Assembly (NCBI GenBank): GCA_035685165.1
Contig: DASRBI010000004.1
Location: 186,001-250,000 of the forward strand
Source of the DNA: DATFDN01 sp035685165
GTDB lineage: Bacteria; Pseudomonadota; Alphaproteobacteria; Acetobacterales; Acetobacteraceae
DNA: 64,000 bases
Direction of reading: 5' to 3'
Shown: piece after piece, positions 1-8,594 of the stretch
Layout: the number at the start of each line of letters is the position of its first letter
Position numbering within the stretch: the stretch's first letter is position 1
Translations under genes and position numbers: made by a program
The notes under the pieces: generated by a model
The model's database searches: none
What the model saw: only the letters and a program-made list of their open reading frames with translations
What the model was told of the DNA's origin: nothing

Positions 1-122
1 TCGCGGCTCTTTGCATAGACGACCGCGACATGCGCGCCCTCGCGTGCGAGCGCATGGCAAATCCGCTGCCCGAGCCCGCCATTTCCGCCCGTCACCAGCG
101 CGACCGCCCCCTTCAGGTCCAT
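1..122 (-). CDS. Short-chain dehydrogenase/reductase, N-terminus only
   Basis: The first 40 residues of an SDR oxidoreductase read inward from an ATG at 122 and run off the left edge. The classical cofactor motif TGGNGGLG sits at residues 11-18, after a short first beta strand (KGAVALV). This is the NAD(P)-binding Rossmann turn of SDRs. The TGxxxGxG spacing is exact, so the family call is firm, but the substrate cannot be told because the catalytic Ser-Tyr-Lys part lies outside the window. It diverges from the lactonase gene that starts at 292, and no regulatory site was recognised in the 169 bases between. Confidence 0.8.
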   Translation of the reverse strand, partial: MDLKGAVALVTGGNGGLGQRICHALAREGAHVAVVYAKSR

Positions 123-291
123 CCACTTGCTCCCCTCGCTCGCTTCGAGAGTGCGGCCGGACAAGGCGCCGCCACAAGGCCTATCCGGCGCAAGCCCGGA
201 TGGCAGTCACGCCGACCGTCCCAGCACGCCCATCGTCAGTAGCCATCCGTCCCGTCCCCTGTATTCTCGGCCGCAAAACGGAGGATGCGCC

Positions 292-1227
292 ATGTACGAA
301 CCGAACCCCCGCTACCCTGACCCCGCCGTGCGGGTGCTCGGCGAGGAGTTCAACAAATACCGCCTGCCGCTCGCCTCGGTGGAGCGGCTCTACACGGGCT
401 GCCGCTGGTCGGAGGGGCCGGTGTGGTTCGGCGATGCGCGCTGCCTGCTGTGGTCCGACATTCCCAACGACCGCATCCTGCGCTGGGAGGAGGAAACCGG
501 CGCGGTCAGCGTGTTCCGCAAGCCCTCCAACAACGCCAACGGCAACACGCGCGATCGGCAAGGCAGGCTGATCACCTGCGAGCATCGCGGCCGGCGGGTG
601 GTGCGGACCGAATATGACGGTGCCCTGACCGTGCTGATGGAAAGTCACGACGGCAAGCGGCTCAACTCGCCGAACGACGTGGTGGTCGCCTCTGACGGCG
701 CCATCTGGTTCACCGATCCGGTGTTCGGCCTGCTCGGCTATTACGAGGGGGAGAAGGCGGAGTCCGAGCTGCCCGCCGCGGTGTGGCGGATCGATCCGCA
801 AACTGCGCGGGCGCAGATGATGACCGACGAGGTAGAAGGCCCCAACGGCCTCGCCTTCTCGCCGGACGAAAAGACCCTCTACGTCGTCGCTTCGCGGGCG
901 ACGCCGACCCGCAAGATCGTGGCGTTCGACGTCAGCGGCGCGCGGCTTTCGAACCAGCGCGTGTTCATCGACGCCGCCGGCGGCACGCCGGACGGGTTCC
1001 GAGTGGATGTGGACGGCAATCTCTGGTGCGGCTGGGGGATGGGAAGCGCCGAGCTCGACGGGGTGCGCGTGTTCAACCGCGGTGGCGACCCGATCGGCCA
1101 TATCGAGCTGCCGGAGCGCTGCGCCAATCTCTGCTTCGGCGGACGCTGGCGGAACCGGCTGTTCATGGCTGCAAGCCACGGGCTCTACGCGCTCTACGTG
1201 AACACTCAGGGCGCGCCGGGTGGCTGA
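292..1227 (+). CDS. SMP-30/gluconolactonase/LRE family lactonase
   Basis: A 311-residue six-bladed beta-propeller of the SMP-30/gluconolactonase family, which hydrolyses sugar lactones with a divalent metal. The usual metal-site regions are visible: SEGPVWF near residue 40, an NANGNTRD stretch near 82-89, LNSPNDVVV near 125-132 with a following ASDG, and GPNGLAFSPD in the second half. The ATG at 292 was chosen because a good ribosome site (cggagg, about 279-284) precedes it and the protein then has family length; longer in-frame starts lack one. No signal peptide is seen, so it should be cytoplasmic. It ends at 1227 and the Lrp-type regulator converges from 1228 with no spacer. The exact lactone is unknown. 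Confidence 0.88.
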   Translation: MYEPNPRYPDPAVRVLGEEFNKYRLPLASVERLYTGCRWSEGPVWFGDARCLLWSDIPNDRILRWEEETGAVSVFRKPSNNANGNTRDRQGRLITCEHRGRRVVRTEYDGALTVLMESHDGKRLNSPNDVVVASDGAIWFTDPVFGLLGYYEGEKAESELPAAVWRIDPQTARAQMMTDEVEGPNGLAFSPDEKTLYVVASRATPTRKIVAFDVSGARLSNQRVFIDAAGGTPDGFRVDVDGNLWCGWGMGSAELDGVRVFNRGGDPIGHIELPERCANLCFGGRWRNRLFMAASHGLYALYVNTQGAPGG

Positions 1228-1692
1228 TTAGATCGGGAGCGCCGCCGACTTCAGGCGCTCCATCGAGAACCGGCTGGAGACGTTGCGCAGCGGCACCGCG
1301 CCGATCAGGCGGCGGTAGAACCCGTCATAAGCGGCGATGTCGGGCACCACGACATGCAGCAGGTAATCGACGTCGCCGCTCATGCGCCAGGCATCGACGA
1401 CCTCGGGCATACCCGCGATCACCTCGGCGAAGCGCGCGAGCCAGGCGGCGGAATGATCCGCGGTTTCCACCTCGACGAACACGGAAACCGGCAAGCCGAC
1501 CCGCTCGGGATCGATCACGGCGATCCGCCGCAGTATCACGCCCTCCTGCTCCATGCGGCGGATGCGCTTCCAGCAGGGGGTGGGGGTTAGCCCCACCTTG
1601 GCGGCGATCTCGGCCAGCGAAAGCGAGGCGTCCTCGCTCAATAGTCGCAGGATTTCACGGTCGAGACGATCGAGGCTGGGCTTGTCTGCCAT
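1228..1692 (-). CDS. Lrp/AsnC family transcriptional regulator
   Basis: A 154-residue feast/famine regulator. The N-terminal winged helix-turn-helix covers about residues 5-50 (LDREILRLLSEDASLSLAEIA, then a recognition helix TPTPCWKRIRRME). The C-terminal RAM/AsnC ligand-binding domain follows from about residue 70 (VSVFVEVETAD and the VVDAWRMSGDVDYLL segment). Such proteins form dimers to octamers that sense amino acids. The TAA stop abuts the stop of the upstream lactonase gene. No amino acid transport or catabolic gene is adjacent, so its regulon cannot be inferred. Confidence 0.93.
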   Translation of the reverse strand: MADKPSLDRLDREILRLLSEDASLSLAEIAAKVGLTPTPCWKRIRRMEQEGVILRRIAVIDPERVGLPVSVFVEVETADHSAAWLARFAEVIAGMPEVVDAWRMSGDVDYLLHVVVPDIAAYDGFYRRLIGAVPLRNVSSRFSMERLKSAALPI

Positions 1693-1768
1693 GAGGGGCC
1701 GCGCTTCGACTCACCCGAGGAACTGTTCGTGCTGGAACGTGCGGCTTAGAGAGTTTGCGGAGGAAATT

Positions 1769-2077
1769 CTACTCCCCGCCGAGCCGGGCGTGCTCCTCCG
1801 GCGTCCGCAGCGTGAGGGCAAGCGCGTGCAGGCCGGACCCGAGCTCACCGGCAAGCGCCGCATATACGGCGCGTGACCGCTCCACCCGAGACAAGCCTGC
1901 GAAGCGTGGCGAAACCACCAGGACGGAATAATGGGTCTCCCCTCCGGGCCGCGCACCGGCGTGGCCGGCATGTTTGGCGCTGTCATCGGTGATCCGCAGG
2001 AAGGACGGCGCGAAGGCGCGCCGCAGCGCCGATTCGACGCGGCCGGCACGGGATTCGGGTTTGTGCATGGCGCACAT
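1769..2077 (-). CDS. bolA: BolA family protein
   Basis: A 102-residue BolA-like protein. BolA proteins work with monothiol glutaredoxins in Fe-S cluster trafficking and affect morphology and stress responses. The region KHAGHAGARPGGETHYSVLVVS holds the conserved His cluster of the family, followed by GLSRVERSRAVYAAL (helix) and a C-terminal HALALTLRTPEE. The ATG at 2077 has an AGGAAGG ribosome site five bases upstream; a second ATG three codons in is less well placed. It diverges from the J-domain gene at 2150, an arrangement I recall in alphaproteobacteria with cobS/cobT nearby. Confidence 0.9.
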   Translation of the reverse strand: MCAMHKPESRAGRVESALRRAFAPSFLRITDDSAKHAGHAGARPGGETHYSVLVVSPRFAGLSRVERSRAVYAALAGELGSGLHALALTLRTPEEHARLGGE

Positions 2078-2149
2078 ATCGGCCTTCCTGCTCGTTACGC
2101 CAACCGGGCATTGCCAAGCCTGGAGGCTGGTCGCACATAGCTCTGTGCC

Positions 2150-2743
2150 ATGCCCCGACGCTCCTCGCGACCCCGGGCCTATGACCCCGACCCGGCGGCG
2201 CCGGGTCGGAGCTGCGACATGCCCGGATGCGACGAAGCCGGTCAGTACAGGGCACCCAAGTCACGCCATAACCTGCGCGACTACCACTGGTTCTGCCTCG
2301 AGCATGTGCGCGAATACAACGCGCGCTGGGACTTCTACCGCGGCATGACCCCGGCCCAGATCGAGGCGGAGCTGCGTCGCGATACCTCCTGGCAACGCCC
2401 GAGCTGGCCGCTCGGCCGGCTCGGCGGTTCCCATTGGGACGAGACGCTGCGCGACCCGCTCAACGTGCTCCCCGCCGGGCGGCTGCGCCACACCGGGGGG
2501 GCGAACGGCAGGCCGGCAGAGGCACCGGCCGAGCTGCGCGAGCATCTCCGGGCACTCGGCCTTACCTGGCCGGTCACGCTGGAGGCGGTGAAACTCCGCT
2601 ACAAGGAGCTCGCCAAGGCCAACCACCCGGACGCCAACGGCGGCGACCGCGCAGCCGAGGAGCGGTTCAAGATCATCAATCTCGCCTACGCCACGCTCCG
2701 CTCCCGCCTGATCCGCGCGGCCGGAACCGTGCACGCGGCTTAG
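2150..2743 (+). CDS. J-domain (DnaJ-like) molecular chaperone
   Basis: A 197-residue protein with a C-terminal J domain. The HPD tripeptide that triggers DnaK ATP hydrolysis is at residues 159-161, within LRYKELAKANHPDANGGD, followed by the helix FKIINLAYATLR. The J domain is C-terminal, unlike classical DnaJ. The N-terminal 60 residues carry Cys22, Cys27, Cys49 and His52, which could form a small metal site, followed by an EYNARWDFYRGM motif. No G/F or substrate domain is present. It lies 95 bases upstream of cobS, a common alphaproteobacterial pairing; a specific client is not shown by sequence. Confidence 0.92.
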   Translation: MPRRSSRPRAYDPDPAAPGRSCDMPGCDEAGQYRAPKSRHNLRDYHWFCLEHVREYNARWDFYRGMTPAQIEAELRRDTSWQRPSWPLGRLGGSHWDETLRDPLNVLPAGRLRHTGGANGRPAEAPAELREHLRALGLTWPVTLEAVKLRYKELAKANHPDANGGDRAAEERFKIINLAYATLRSRLIRAAGTVHAA

Positions 2744-2838
2744 CCGCCGCGAACGCGCATCTGGGCCCGCGTGCCCGCGTTTGACAGCAAAGACCCGAAG
2801 ACTAGACTCGACACGGAACAAACAGGACACGCTCGCTG

Positions 2839-3852
2839 ATGAACAAGGTCGCCGCCCTCGCCGACATTCGGCCCACCTCCGCTATCGACCTGCCGGACAC
2901 CACGGTCCGGGCGCGGGAGGTGTTCGGGGTGGATACCGACATGGAGGTTCCCGCCTTCTCCGTCCGCACCGAGCACGTGCCGGACATCGACGACGCCTAT
3001 CAGTTTGACAAGGAAACCACGCTCGCGATCCTGGCGGGCTTCGCCTTCAACCGCCGGGTGATGATCCAGGGCTATCACGGCACCGGAAAGTCCACCCATA
3101 TCGAGCAGGTGGCGGCCCGGCTGAACTGGCCCTGTATCCGCGTGAACCTGGACAGTCACATCAGCCGCATCGACCTGATCGGCAAGGACGCGATCGTGCT
3201 GCGCGAGGGCAAGCAAGTCACTGAGTTCCGCGAAGGGATTCTGCCCTGGTGCCTGCAACACGCCTGCGCGCTCGTCTTCGACGAATACGATGCGGGCCGC
3301 CCGGACGTGATGTTCGTGATCCAGCGGGTGCTGGAGGTGGAGGGCAAGCTCACCCTGCTCGATCAGAATCGGGTGATCCGCCCGCATCCCTCCTTCCGCC
3401 TGTTCTCCACTGCCAACACGGTCGGGCTCGGCGACACGACGGGCCTTTATCATGGCACGCAACAGATCAATCAGGGGCAGATGGACCGATGGAACATCGT
3501 CGCCACCCTGAACTATCTGCCGCACGCGATGGAGACGAACATCGTGCTGGCCAAGATGGGTCTCGATTCCAAGGACGCGGCGATGCGAAAGCGCGTGGAG
3601 CAGATGGTGGCGCTGGCCGACCTGACGCGCGCCGGCTTCATCAACGGCGACATTTCCACCGTGATGTCGCCGCGCACCGTCATCACCTGGGCGGAGAACG
3701 CGCGCATCTTCGGCGATGTGGGCTTCGCGTTCCGCATGACGTTCCTCAATAAGTGCGACGAGGCGGAGCGGGCGACGGTCGCCGAATATTATCAGCGTTG
3801 CTTCAACGAGGAGGTCGCGACCGGGCTGCTCGGGACCAAGAGGTTCGTCTGA
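2839..3852 (+). CDS. cobS: Cobaltochelatase subunit CobS (AAA+ ATPase)
   Basis: A 337-residue MoxR-class AAA+ ATPase, the CobS subunit of aerobic cobaltochelatase, which with CobT and CobN inserts Co2+ into hydrogenobyrinate a,c-diamide in cobalamin synthesis. Walker A GYHGTGKST is at residues 78-86 and Walker B CALVFDEYD at about 143-151. The sensor region FRLFSTANTVGLGDTTGLYHGT is characteristic of CobS. Length matches the family. cobT starts 18 bases after the stop, so the two are surely co-transcribed. cobN is not in the window, and no cobalamin riboswitch was recognised upstream. Confidence 0.97.
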   Translation: MNKVAALADIRPTSAIDLPDTTVRAREVFGVDTDMEVPAFSVRTEHVPDIDDAYQFDKETTLAILAGFAFNRRVMIQGYHGTGKSTHIEQVAARLNWPCIRVNLDSHISRIDLIGKDAIVLREGKQVTEFREGILPWCLQHACALVFDEYDAGRPDVMFVIQRVLEVEGKLTLLDQNRVIRPHPSFRLFSTANTVGLGDTTGLYHGTQQINQGQMDRWNIVATLNYLPHAMETNIVLAKMGLDSKDAAMRKRVEQMVALADLTRAGFINGDISTVMSPRTVITWAENARIFGDVGFAFRMTFLNKCDEAERATVAEYYQRCFNEEVATGLLGTKRFV

Positions 3853-3870
3853 CCGGCTGCGGCTGCGGCG

Positions 3871-5748
3871 ATGAGCGGATCGAACAAGGACAACGCTCGG
3901 GCGGAGGAGTTCAAGCGGGCTACCGCCGGCGCGCTGCGCGCGATCGCCGAGCAGCCTGACGTGCAGGTGAACTTCCAGCCCGGCCCGTCCGGCCTCCAGG
4001 GTAAGCGCGCCCGTCTGCCCCTGCCGACCCGCGCGCTGCCGCCCGCCGAAATGGCGAAGCTGCGCGGCGCTTCGGATGCGATCGCGCTCAGGCTGCGCCA
4101 CCATGATGACGCCATCCACAACGCACGGATGCCGGCCCGCCGCGAGGCGCGCGACGTGTACGACGCGCTGGAGCAGGCGCGGGTCGAGACCGTGGGCGCG
4201 CGGCACATGGCGGGTGTCTCCGCCAACCTGCGGGCAAAGCTCGTCGAGGAATGCGAGGCCGAGGGCTACGACCGCATGACGCGGCGCGACCAGTTGCCGG
4301 TCACGGCGGCGCTCGCGCTGCTCGCCCGCGAACACATGTCGGGCGAGGCGCCGCCCGAGGCCGCCCAGCGCGTGCTCGACCTCTGGCGGGAGACGCTCGG
4401 ACCCGAAGCCGCGGCGGCGCTCGAGGAGCTCGGCCGGACCCAGGACGACCAGCGTGCCTTTACCCGCGCGGCGCGCAAGCTACTCGCCGCGATGCAGCTC
4501 GCCGAAGCCGAAAGCGACGCCGAAACCGACGAGGACAGCGAGGAAGGCCAAGAGGGCGGCGAGGACAGCAGCCAGCAGGACAATTCCGCCGACTCGGAGG
4601 GGCAGTCGGAGAGCGACACCGAATCGATGCTCGGCGCGCAACCCGAGGAGATGCAGGGTGAGGCGGCCGACGACGAGGGCGAAGACAGCGAAGAAGAGGC
4701 GGCGATCGCCGAAGGCGATGATCGTCCGGGCGGCCCGCAGCCGCGCCGAGAGCGGCCTAACCCGGACGATAGCGCCATCTACCGCGCCTACACGCGCCAG
4801 TTCGACGAGGAGGTGTCGGCGGAAGATCTGTGCGATGCCGACGAGCTGACCCGGCTGCGCCAGCAACTCGACCAGCAACTTCAGCACCTTCAGGGCGTGA
4901 TCTCCAAGCTCGCCAACCGTCTCCAGCGGCGGCTGATGGCGCAGCAGCAGCGGTCCTGGGAGTTCGACCTGGAGGAGGGTTTGCTCGACGCGGGGCGGCT
5001 GTCGCGCGTCGTTACGAACCCGCTGCACGCGCTCTCCTATAAGCGCGAGACCGAGACCGAGTTCCGCGACACGGTGGTGTCGCTGCTGATCGACAACTCC
5101 GGCTCCATGCGCGGGCGGCCGATCACGGTGGCCGCGATGTGCGGCGACATCCTGGCGCGCACGCTGGAACGCTGCGCGGTGAAGGTGGAGATTCTCGGCT
5201 TCACGACGCGCGCCTGGAAAGGCGGGCAAAGCCGGGAGAAATGGGTGCAGGACGGCAAGCCGCGCAACCCGGGGCGGCTCAATGACCTGCGCCATATCGT
5301 CTACAAAGCGGCCGACGCGCCGTGGCGGCGCGCGCGCAAGAATCTCGGACTGATGCTGCGGGAAGGTCTGCTCAAGGAGAACATCGACGGCGAGGCGCTG
5401 CTTTGGGCCTATCGGCGGCTCGTCGTGCGGCCCGAGCACCGGCGCATCCTGATGGTGATCAGCGACGGCGCCCCGGTGGACGACTCCACGCTGTCGGTGA
5501 ACCCCGGCAACTACTTGGAAAAGCACCTGCGCGAGGTGATCCGGGAGATCGAATCGCGCGACCAGGTGGAGCTGATCGCGATCGGGATCGGTCACGACGT
5601 GACCCGTTATTACCGCCGCGCCGTCACCATCGTGGACGCCGAGGAACTCGGCGGCACGATGATGAAGAAGCTCACCGAGCTGTTCGACGAGGATGCCGGG
5701 GAGGCCTGGGCGCGCGCCGCGATGGAACGCGCGCCGCTGGTGGCCTGA
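3871..5748 (+). CDS. cobT: Cobaltochelatase subunit CobT
   Basis: A 625-residue CobT, partner of CobS in the ring-shaped ATPase that drives aerobic cobalt chelation. It has an N-terminal helical part, a very acidic Glu/Asp/Ser/Gln-rich linker at about residues 210-300, and a C-terminal von Willebrand factor A domain. The MIDAS motif DNSGSM is at about 408-413 and a second metal-site segment ISDGAPVDDSTL lies further on. This acidic linker and VWA arrangement is typical for CobT. The gene follows cobS directly. Confidence 0.97.
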   Translation: MSGSNKDNARAEEFKRATAGALRAIAEQPDVQVNFQPGPSGLQGKRARLPLPTRALPPAEMAKLRGASDAIALRLRHHDDAIHNARMPARREARDVYDALEQARVETVGARHMAGVSANLRAKLVEECEAEGYDRMTRRDQLPVTAALALLAREHMSGEAPPEAAQRVLDLWRETLGPEAAAALEELGRTQDDQRAFTRAARKLLAAMQLAEAESDAETDEDSEEGQEGGEDSSQQDNSADSEGQSESDTESMLGAQPEEMQGEAADDEGEDSEEEAAIAEGDDRPGGPQPRRERPNPDDSAIYRAYTRQFDEEVSAEDLCDADELTRLRQQLDQQLQHLQGVISKLANRLQRRLMAQQQRSWEFDLEEGLLDAGRLSRVVTNPLHALSYKRETETEFRDTVVSLLIDNSGSMRGRPITVAAMCGDILARTLERCAVKVEILGFTTRAWKGGQSREKWVQDGKPRNPGRLNDLRHIVYKAADAPWRRARKNLGLMLREGLLKENIDGEALLWAYRRLVVRPEHRRILMVISDGAPVDDSTLSVNPGNYLEKHLREVIREIESRDQVELIAIGIGHDVTRYYRRAVTIVDAEELGGTMMKKLTELFDEDAGEAWARAAMERAPLVA

Positions 5749-5802
5749 CGCGCGCGGTTGCTTCGCCCGCGCACCCGGCACGGACGAATCAAAGCAGTGT
5801 GG

Positions 5803-6522
5803 CTAGGCTTCGCCGAACAGCGGCAGCCGGCTGCGCTTCCACGTGCTGTTTACGACCAGCGCCATGCCCATGTAGAAGGCGAGGAACGCTGCCGCGAACA
5901 GAAGCGCGCCGCCCGCCGCCGCCACGCCGCCGGCAGAGGATGCATGAGCGTTCGGACCGACATAGAACTGCGAGGTGCCGATCAGCGCATAGCCCGCCAT
6001 CAGGCAGCCGAAGATGCCGGCGCTCATCACGTTGCGGCTCAGGGCCGCCAGCATCAGCGCGAGCGAGATAAAAGCGAACGTGCAGTTCAACCACCCGAGG
6101 ATGGTCGCGGCGCCGCCGCCGTGCACCATCAGCCCGCCCGCCTCCAGCAGCAGGATGGTCCCGACGATCGTGTTGAAGCTGCCGTAACAGCAGAACGCGT
6201 TGGAAGTGAGCGCATTGGCGCGTCGGTAGGCGACCAGCCCACCAATGAATTGCGCGACCCCCCCGAAGGCGATCAGAACAACGGCGAGCGCGGGCTCGGT
6301 CGCCAGCGTCACGAAGCCACCAAAAGCCGCGCCCGCCATCCACGTCCCGGTCGCCAAGCCGAACAGGGCCATGGTTCCTGGTTCGGCGACGGTCGCCATC
6401 GACCGGCTCTCGAGCAACTCGATTTCGGGATCGGGCAATCGGGTTGTCACCGGCCCGCTCGGGGTCCACGCCTCATGGCGTTCGACGAGCTCGAAATCGG
6501 CGACCTGTGCCACTCCTGACAT
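5803..6522 (-). CDS. GPR1/FUN34/YaaH family acetate/succinate transporter
   Basis: A 239-residue membrane protein of the acetate uptake transporter family. After an approximately 45-residue hydrophilic N-terminus come about six hydrophobic segments. The family signature is in the first (EPGTMALFGLATGTWMAG, the NPAPLGL-like region) and in GGVAQFIGGLVAYRRANALT. It probably carries acetate or another short monocarboxylate or succinate with protons across the inner membrane. The N-terminal extension is somewhat longer than in E. coli SatP. It stands alone between cobT and the DUF1192 gene. Confidence 0.85.
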   Translation of the reverse strand: MSGVAQVADFELVERHEAWTPSGPVTTRLPDPEIELLESRSMATVAEPGTMALFGLATGTWMAGAAFGGFVTLATEPALAVVLIAFGGVAQFIGGLVAYRRANALTSNAFCCYGSFNTIVGTILLLEAGGLMVHGGGAATILGWLNCTFAFISLALMLAALSRNVMSAGIFGCLMAGYALIGTSQFYVGPNAHASSAGGVAAAGGALLFAAAFLAFYMGMALVVNSTWKRSRLPLFGEA

Positions 6523-6639
6523 TTTCCGCTACTCCTGTGCTCGTGCCTGCCGGATTCATTCGATACCGGCGCTGCGCAACCTTGAGTCGCGGACCGATCC
6601 TCGGTTTGTTTCCGCCTCCTCAGAAAGGCGCGATTGCGA

Positions 6640-6831
6640 CTAGGGCTTGCGGAAGAACAAGTCGGCTGCGCTCCGGTGGCTCTGCTTGCGAGCGATCTCT
6701 GCCTCCGCCCGAGCGATTTCCTCGCGCAGCTCAGCGATGTAAAGATTCAGCTCCTCCACGCCCCAGCTATCAAGGACCGGCTTTTCGAGCCGGGGCCGCC
6801 GGCGGGGCAGGTTATCTTCGTCTTCCAGCAT
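6640..6831 (-). CDS. DUF1192 family protein
   Basis: A 63-residue protein of the alphaproteobacterial DUF1192 family. The signature is visible as a charged N-terminus (MLEDEDNLPRRRP), then SWGVEELNLYIAELREEIARAEAEIARKQ, a predicted alpha-helical coiled coil, and a short C-terminus ending FFRKP. Function is unknown in the family. It diverges from the trcR gene at 6986. Confidence 0.85.
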   Translation of the reverse strand: MLEDEDNLPRRRPRLEKPVLDSWGVEELNLYIAELREEIARAEAEIARKQSHRSAADLFFRKP

Positions 6832-6985
6832 TGCGGTCCCCCATCGTTCCGGCGGCGCCCTTGACCTACTTCGCGCCGCTCGTCATATCCCGCTCGCTCG
6901 CGGGCGCTGCAGCGAGATTTTTTCTGCACGCGCCGTCCGAAGACGTCGCACGCCTACAGCCCCCGAGCCTGAAGGTGATGGTAAC

Positions 6986-7564
6986 ATGGCCCTCCCCCTG
7001 ATGCCGAAGGCCACCGCCGTGTGGCTGATCGAGAAGACCGCGCTCACGTTCACGCAGATCGCCGAATTCTGCGGGATGCACCCGCTCGAGGTGCAGGCCA
7101 TCGCCGACGGCGAGGTGGCGCAGGGGATCGTAGGTTATGACCCGGTGGCGAACGGCCAGCTCACGATGGAGGAAATCCGCCGCTGCGAAGCCGACCCGGA
7201 GGCGCGGCTGCAATTGCTGCCGAGCCACCTGCCGCAACCGAAGCGGTCCCGCGGCGGGCGCTACACGCCGGTCGCCAAGCGCAATGACCGGCCGAACGCG
7301 ATTGCCTTCCTGCTCCGCAACTACCCGCAGCTCGGCGACATGGCGGTGGTCAAGCTGCTCGGGACCACCAAGGAGACAATCCAAAAGGTGCGCGACCGCA
7401 CCCACTGGAACAGCGCCAACATCAAGCCGATCGACCCGGTGATCCTTGGCCTGTGCAGCCAGTCGGACCTGAACGCCGCCGTCGCGGCGGCCAACGAACG
7501 GCTGGAGCGGGAAGGACAAGCGGTGCCGCCACCGCCTGCCCCGGCCCATGAAGAGGTCGCCTAG
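6986..7564 (+). CDS. trcR: Cell-cycle transcriptional regulator TrcR (DUF1013)
   Basis: A 192-residue DUF1013 protein, a family confined to alphaproteobacteria and known as TrcR after work on cell-cycle transcription. The whole family pattern is present: PKATAVWLIEKTALTFTQIAEFC at the N-terminus (a helix-turn-helix-like segment), the GYDPVANGQLTMEEIRRCE linker, and the conserved YTPVAKRNDRPNAI, LLRNYPQLGDM and KLLGTTKETIQKVRDRTHW segments. It ends with a Pro-rich tail. Its TAG stop overlaps the convergent YdcH-like stop by four bases. Confidence 0.93.
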   Translation: MALPLMPKATAVWLIEKTALTFTQIAEFCGMHPLEVQAIADGEVAQGIVGYDPVANGQLTMEEIRRCEADPEARLQLLPSHLPQPKRSRGGRYTPVAKRNDRPNAIAFLLRNYPQLGDMAVVKLLGTTKETIQKVRDRTHWNSANIKPIDPVILGLCSQSDLNAAVAAANERLEREGQAVPPPPAPAHEEVA

Positions 7565-7740
7565 GCGACCTGAACCTGCTGGCGGAGGCGCTCAATCTCC
7601 TCCTTGACGTGCAGCTTTTCGAGCTTGAGCCGCATGAGAGTGTCGCTGTCCGGCCTGGGGCGCTGGTCTTCGTCGAGGATCTGGCTTTCCAGCGCCGCGT
7701 GGCGCTCTTTCAGCGATTCAAGACGAGCCTGCAGGTTCAT
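7561..7740 (-). CDS. YdcH family (DUF465) small protein
   Basis: A 59-residue alpha-helical protein of the YdcH/DUF465 family. The start is taken at the ATG at 7740, which has a strong AGGAGGGG ribosome site just upstream; an alternative start 25 codons earlier would add a low-complexity Gly/Ala/Pro stretch. The pattern LESLKERHAALESQI, then a gap, then LMRLKLEKLHVKEEIERLRQQ is that of two antiparallel helices. Function is unknown. A second member of the family lies at 7897 in the opposite direction. Confidence 0.85.
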   Translation of the reverse strand: MNLQARLESLKERHAALESQILDEDQRPRPDSDTLMRLKLEKLHVKEEIERLRQQVQVA

Positions 7741-7896
7741 GACCCCTCCTCTGGCAGGCGGGCCGGCACCGGGGCTGGCTGCGCCCCCGGCCCGCGACGC
7801 TACGCCCGGGGACATTAGGCCAGGCGCGCGTTACGGCAAGCCGGAGGTTGAAAACGAACGAAGATTGCGCGCCGCCGCCCGTGCTAAGCTCGCACC

Positions 7897-8100
7897 ATGC
7901 TGACCGACCGGGACAGTCTGCTGCGCCGCCTGCATGAGGTCCGCAGCGAGCACCGCGATCTCGACACGATCATCGCCAGGATCGCCGAGCAGGGGCCGAT
8001 CGACCAGCTCCAGCTTCAGCGGCTGAAGAAGCGCAAGCTGCTGCTGAAGGATGAGATCGCCCGGCTCGAAAGCCGGCTTATCCCGGACGACATCGCCTAA
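7897..8100 (+). CDS. YdcH family (DUF465) small protein
   Basis: A 67-residue second YdcH/DUF465 member: LLRRLHEVRSEHRDLDTIIARI forms the first helix and LQLQRLKKRKLLLKDEIARLESRL the second, as in its neighbour at 7561. Its TAA stop shares one base with the ATG of purE (TAATG), implying translational coupling. The family has no established function. The two paralogues flank a 156-base gap that holds their start regions. Confidence 0.85.
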   Translation: MLTDRDSLLRRLHEVRSEHRDLDTIIARIAEQGPIDQLQLQRLKKRKLLLKDEIARLESRLIPDDIA

Positions 8101-8594
8101 TGGGTGCCGCCGCGTTGGTCGGGCTGATCATGGGAAGCCAGTCCGACTGGCAAACCATGCGCCACGCCACCGAAACGCTGGAGCGGCTGGAGGTGCCCTT
8201 CGAGTCGCGGATCGTCTCGGCGCACCGGACGCCCGAGCGGCTGCGCGCCTACGCCCAGGCGGCCCGGGAGCGCGGCCTGAAGGTGATCATCGCCGGGGCC
8301 GGCGGCGCTGCCCATTTGCCGGGGATGTGCGCCGCGTGGACCCCGCTGCCGGTTCTCGGCGTGCCCGTGGAGAGCCAGGCTCTCCAAGGCTTGGACAGCC
8401 TGCTGTCAATCGTGCAGATGCCCGCAGGCGTACCGGTGGGCACGCTCGCGATCGGGCGCGCCGGCGCGGTCAACGCCGCCCTGCTCGCCGCCGCGATCCT
8501 CGCTCTTGGCGACCCGGCGCTGGCCGGCCGGCTCGATGTGCTCCGCGCCGCGCAAACCGGTGCGGTGGCGGAAACCCCCTCCCCGGACGCATGA
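8100..8594 (+). CDS. purE: N5-carboxyaminoimidazole ribonucleotide mutase PurE
   Basis: A 164-residue class I PurE, which moves the carboxyl group from N5-CAIR to give CAIR in purine synthesis. GSQSDW at residues 12-17, the SAHRTPERL motif near 40 and GAGGAAHLPGM near 62-72 are the active-site loops, and PVGTLAIGRAGAVNAALLA is the conserved C-terminal part. The ATG overlaps the preceding stop by one base and the gene overlaps purK by an ATGA, so ydcH-purE-purK form one unit. PurK presence agrees with a bacterial class I two-enzyme route. Confidence 0.97.
   Translation: MGAAALVGLIMGSQSDWQTMRHATETLERLEVPFESRIVSAHRTPERLRAYAQAARERGLKVIIAGAGGAAHLPGMCAAWTPLPVLGVPVESQALQGLDSLLSIVQMPAGVPVGTLAIGRAGAVNAALLAAAILALGDPALAGRLDVLRAAQTGAVAETPSPDA

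Noticed and set aside
2740..4335. A 531-codon minus frame under cobS and cobT
   Set aside because: Antisense of two conserved genes, no motif or ribosome site.
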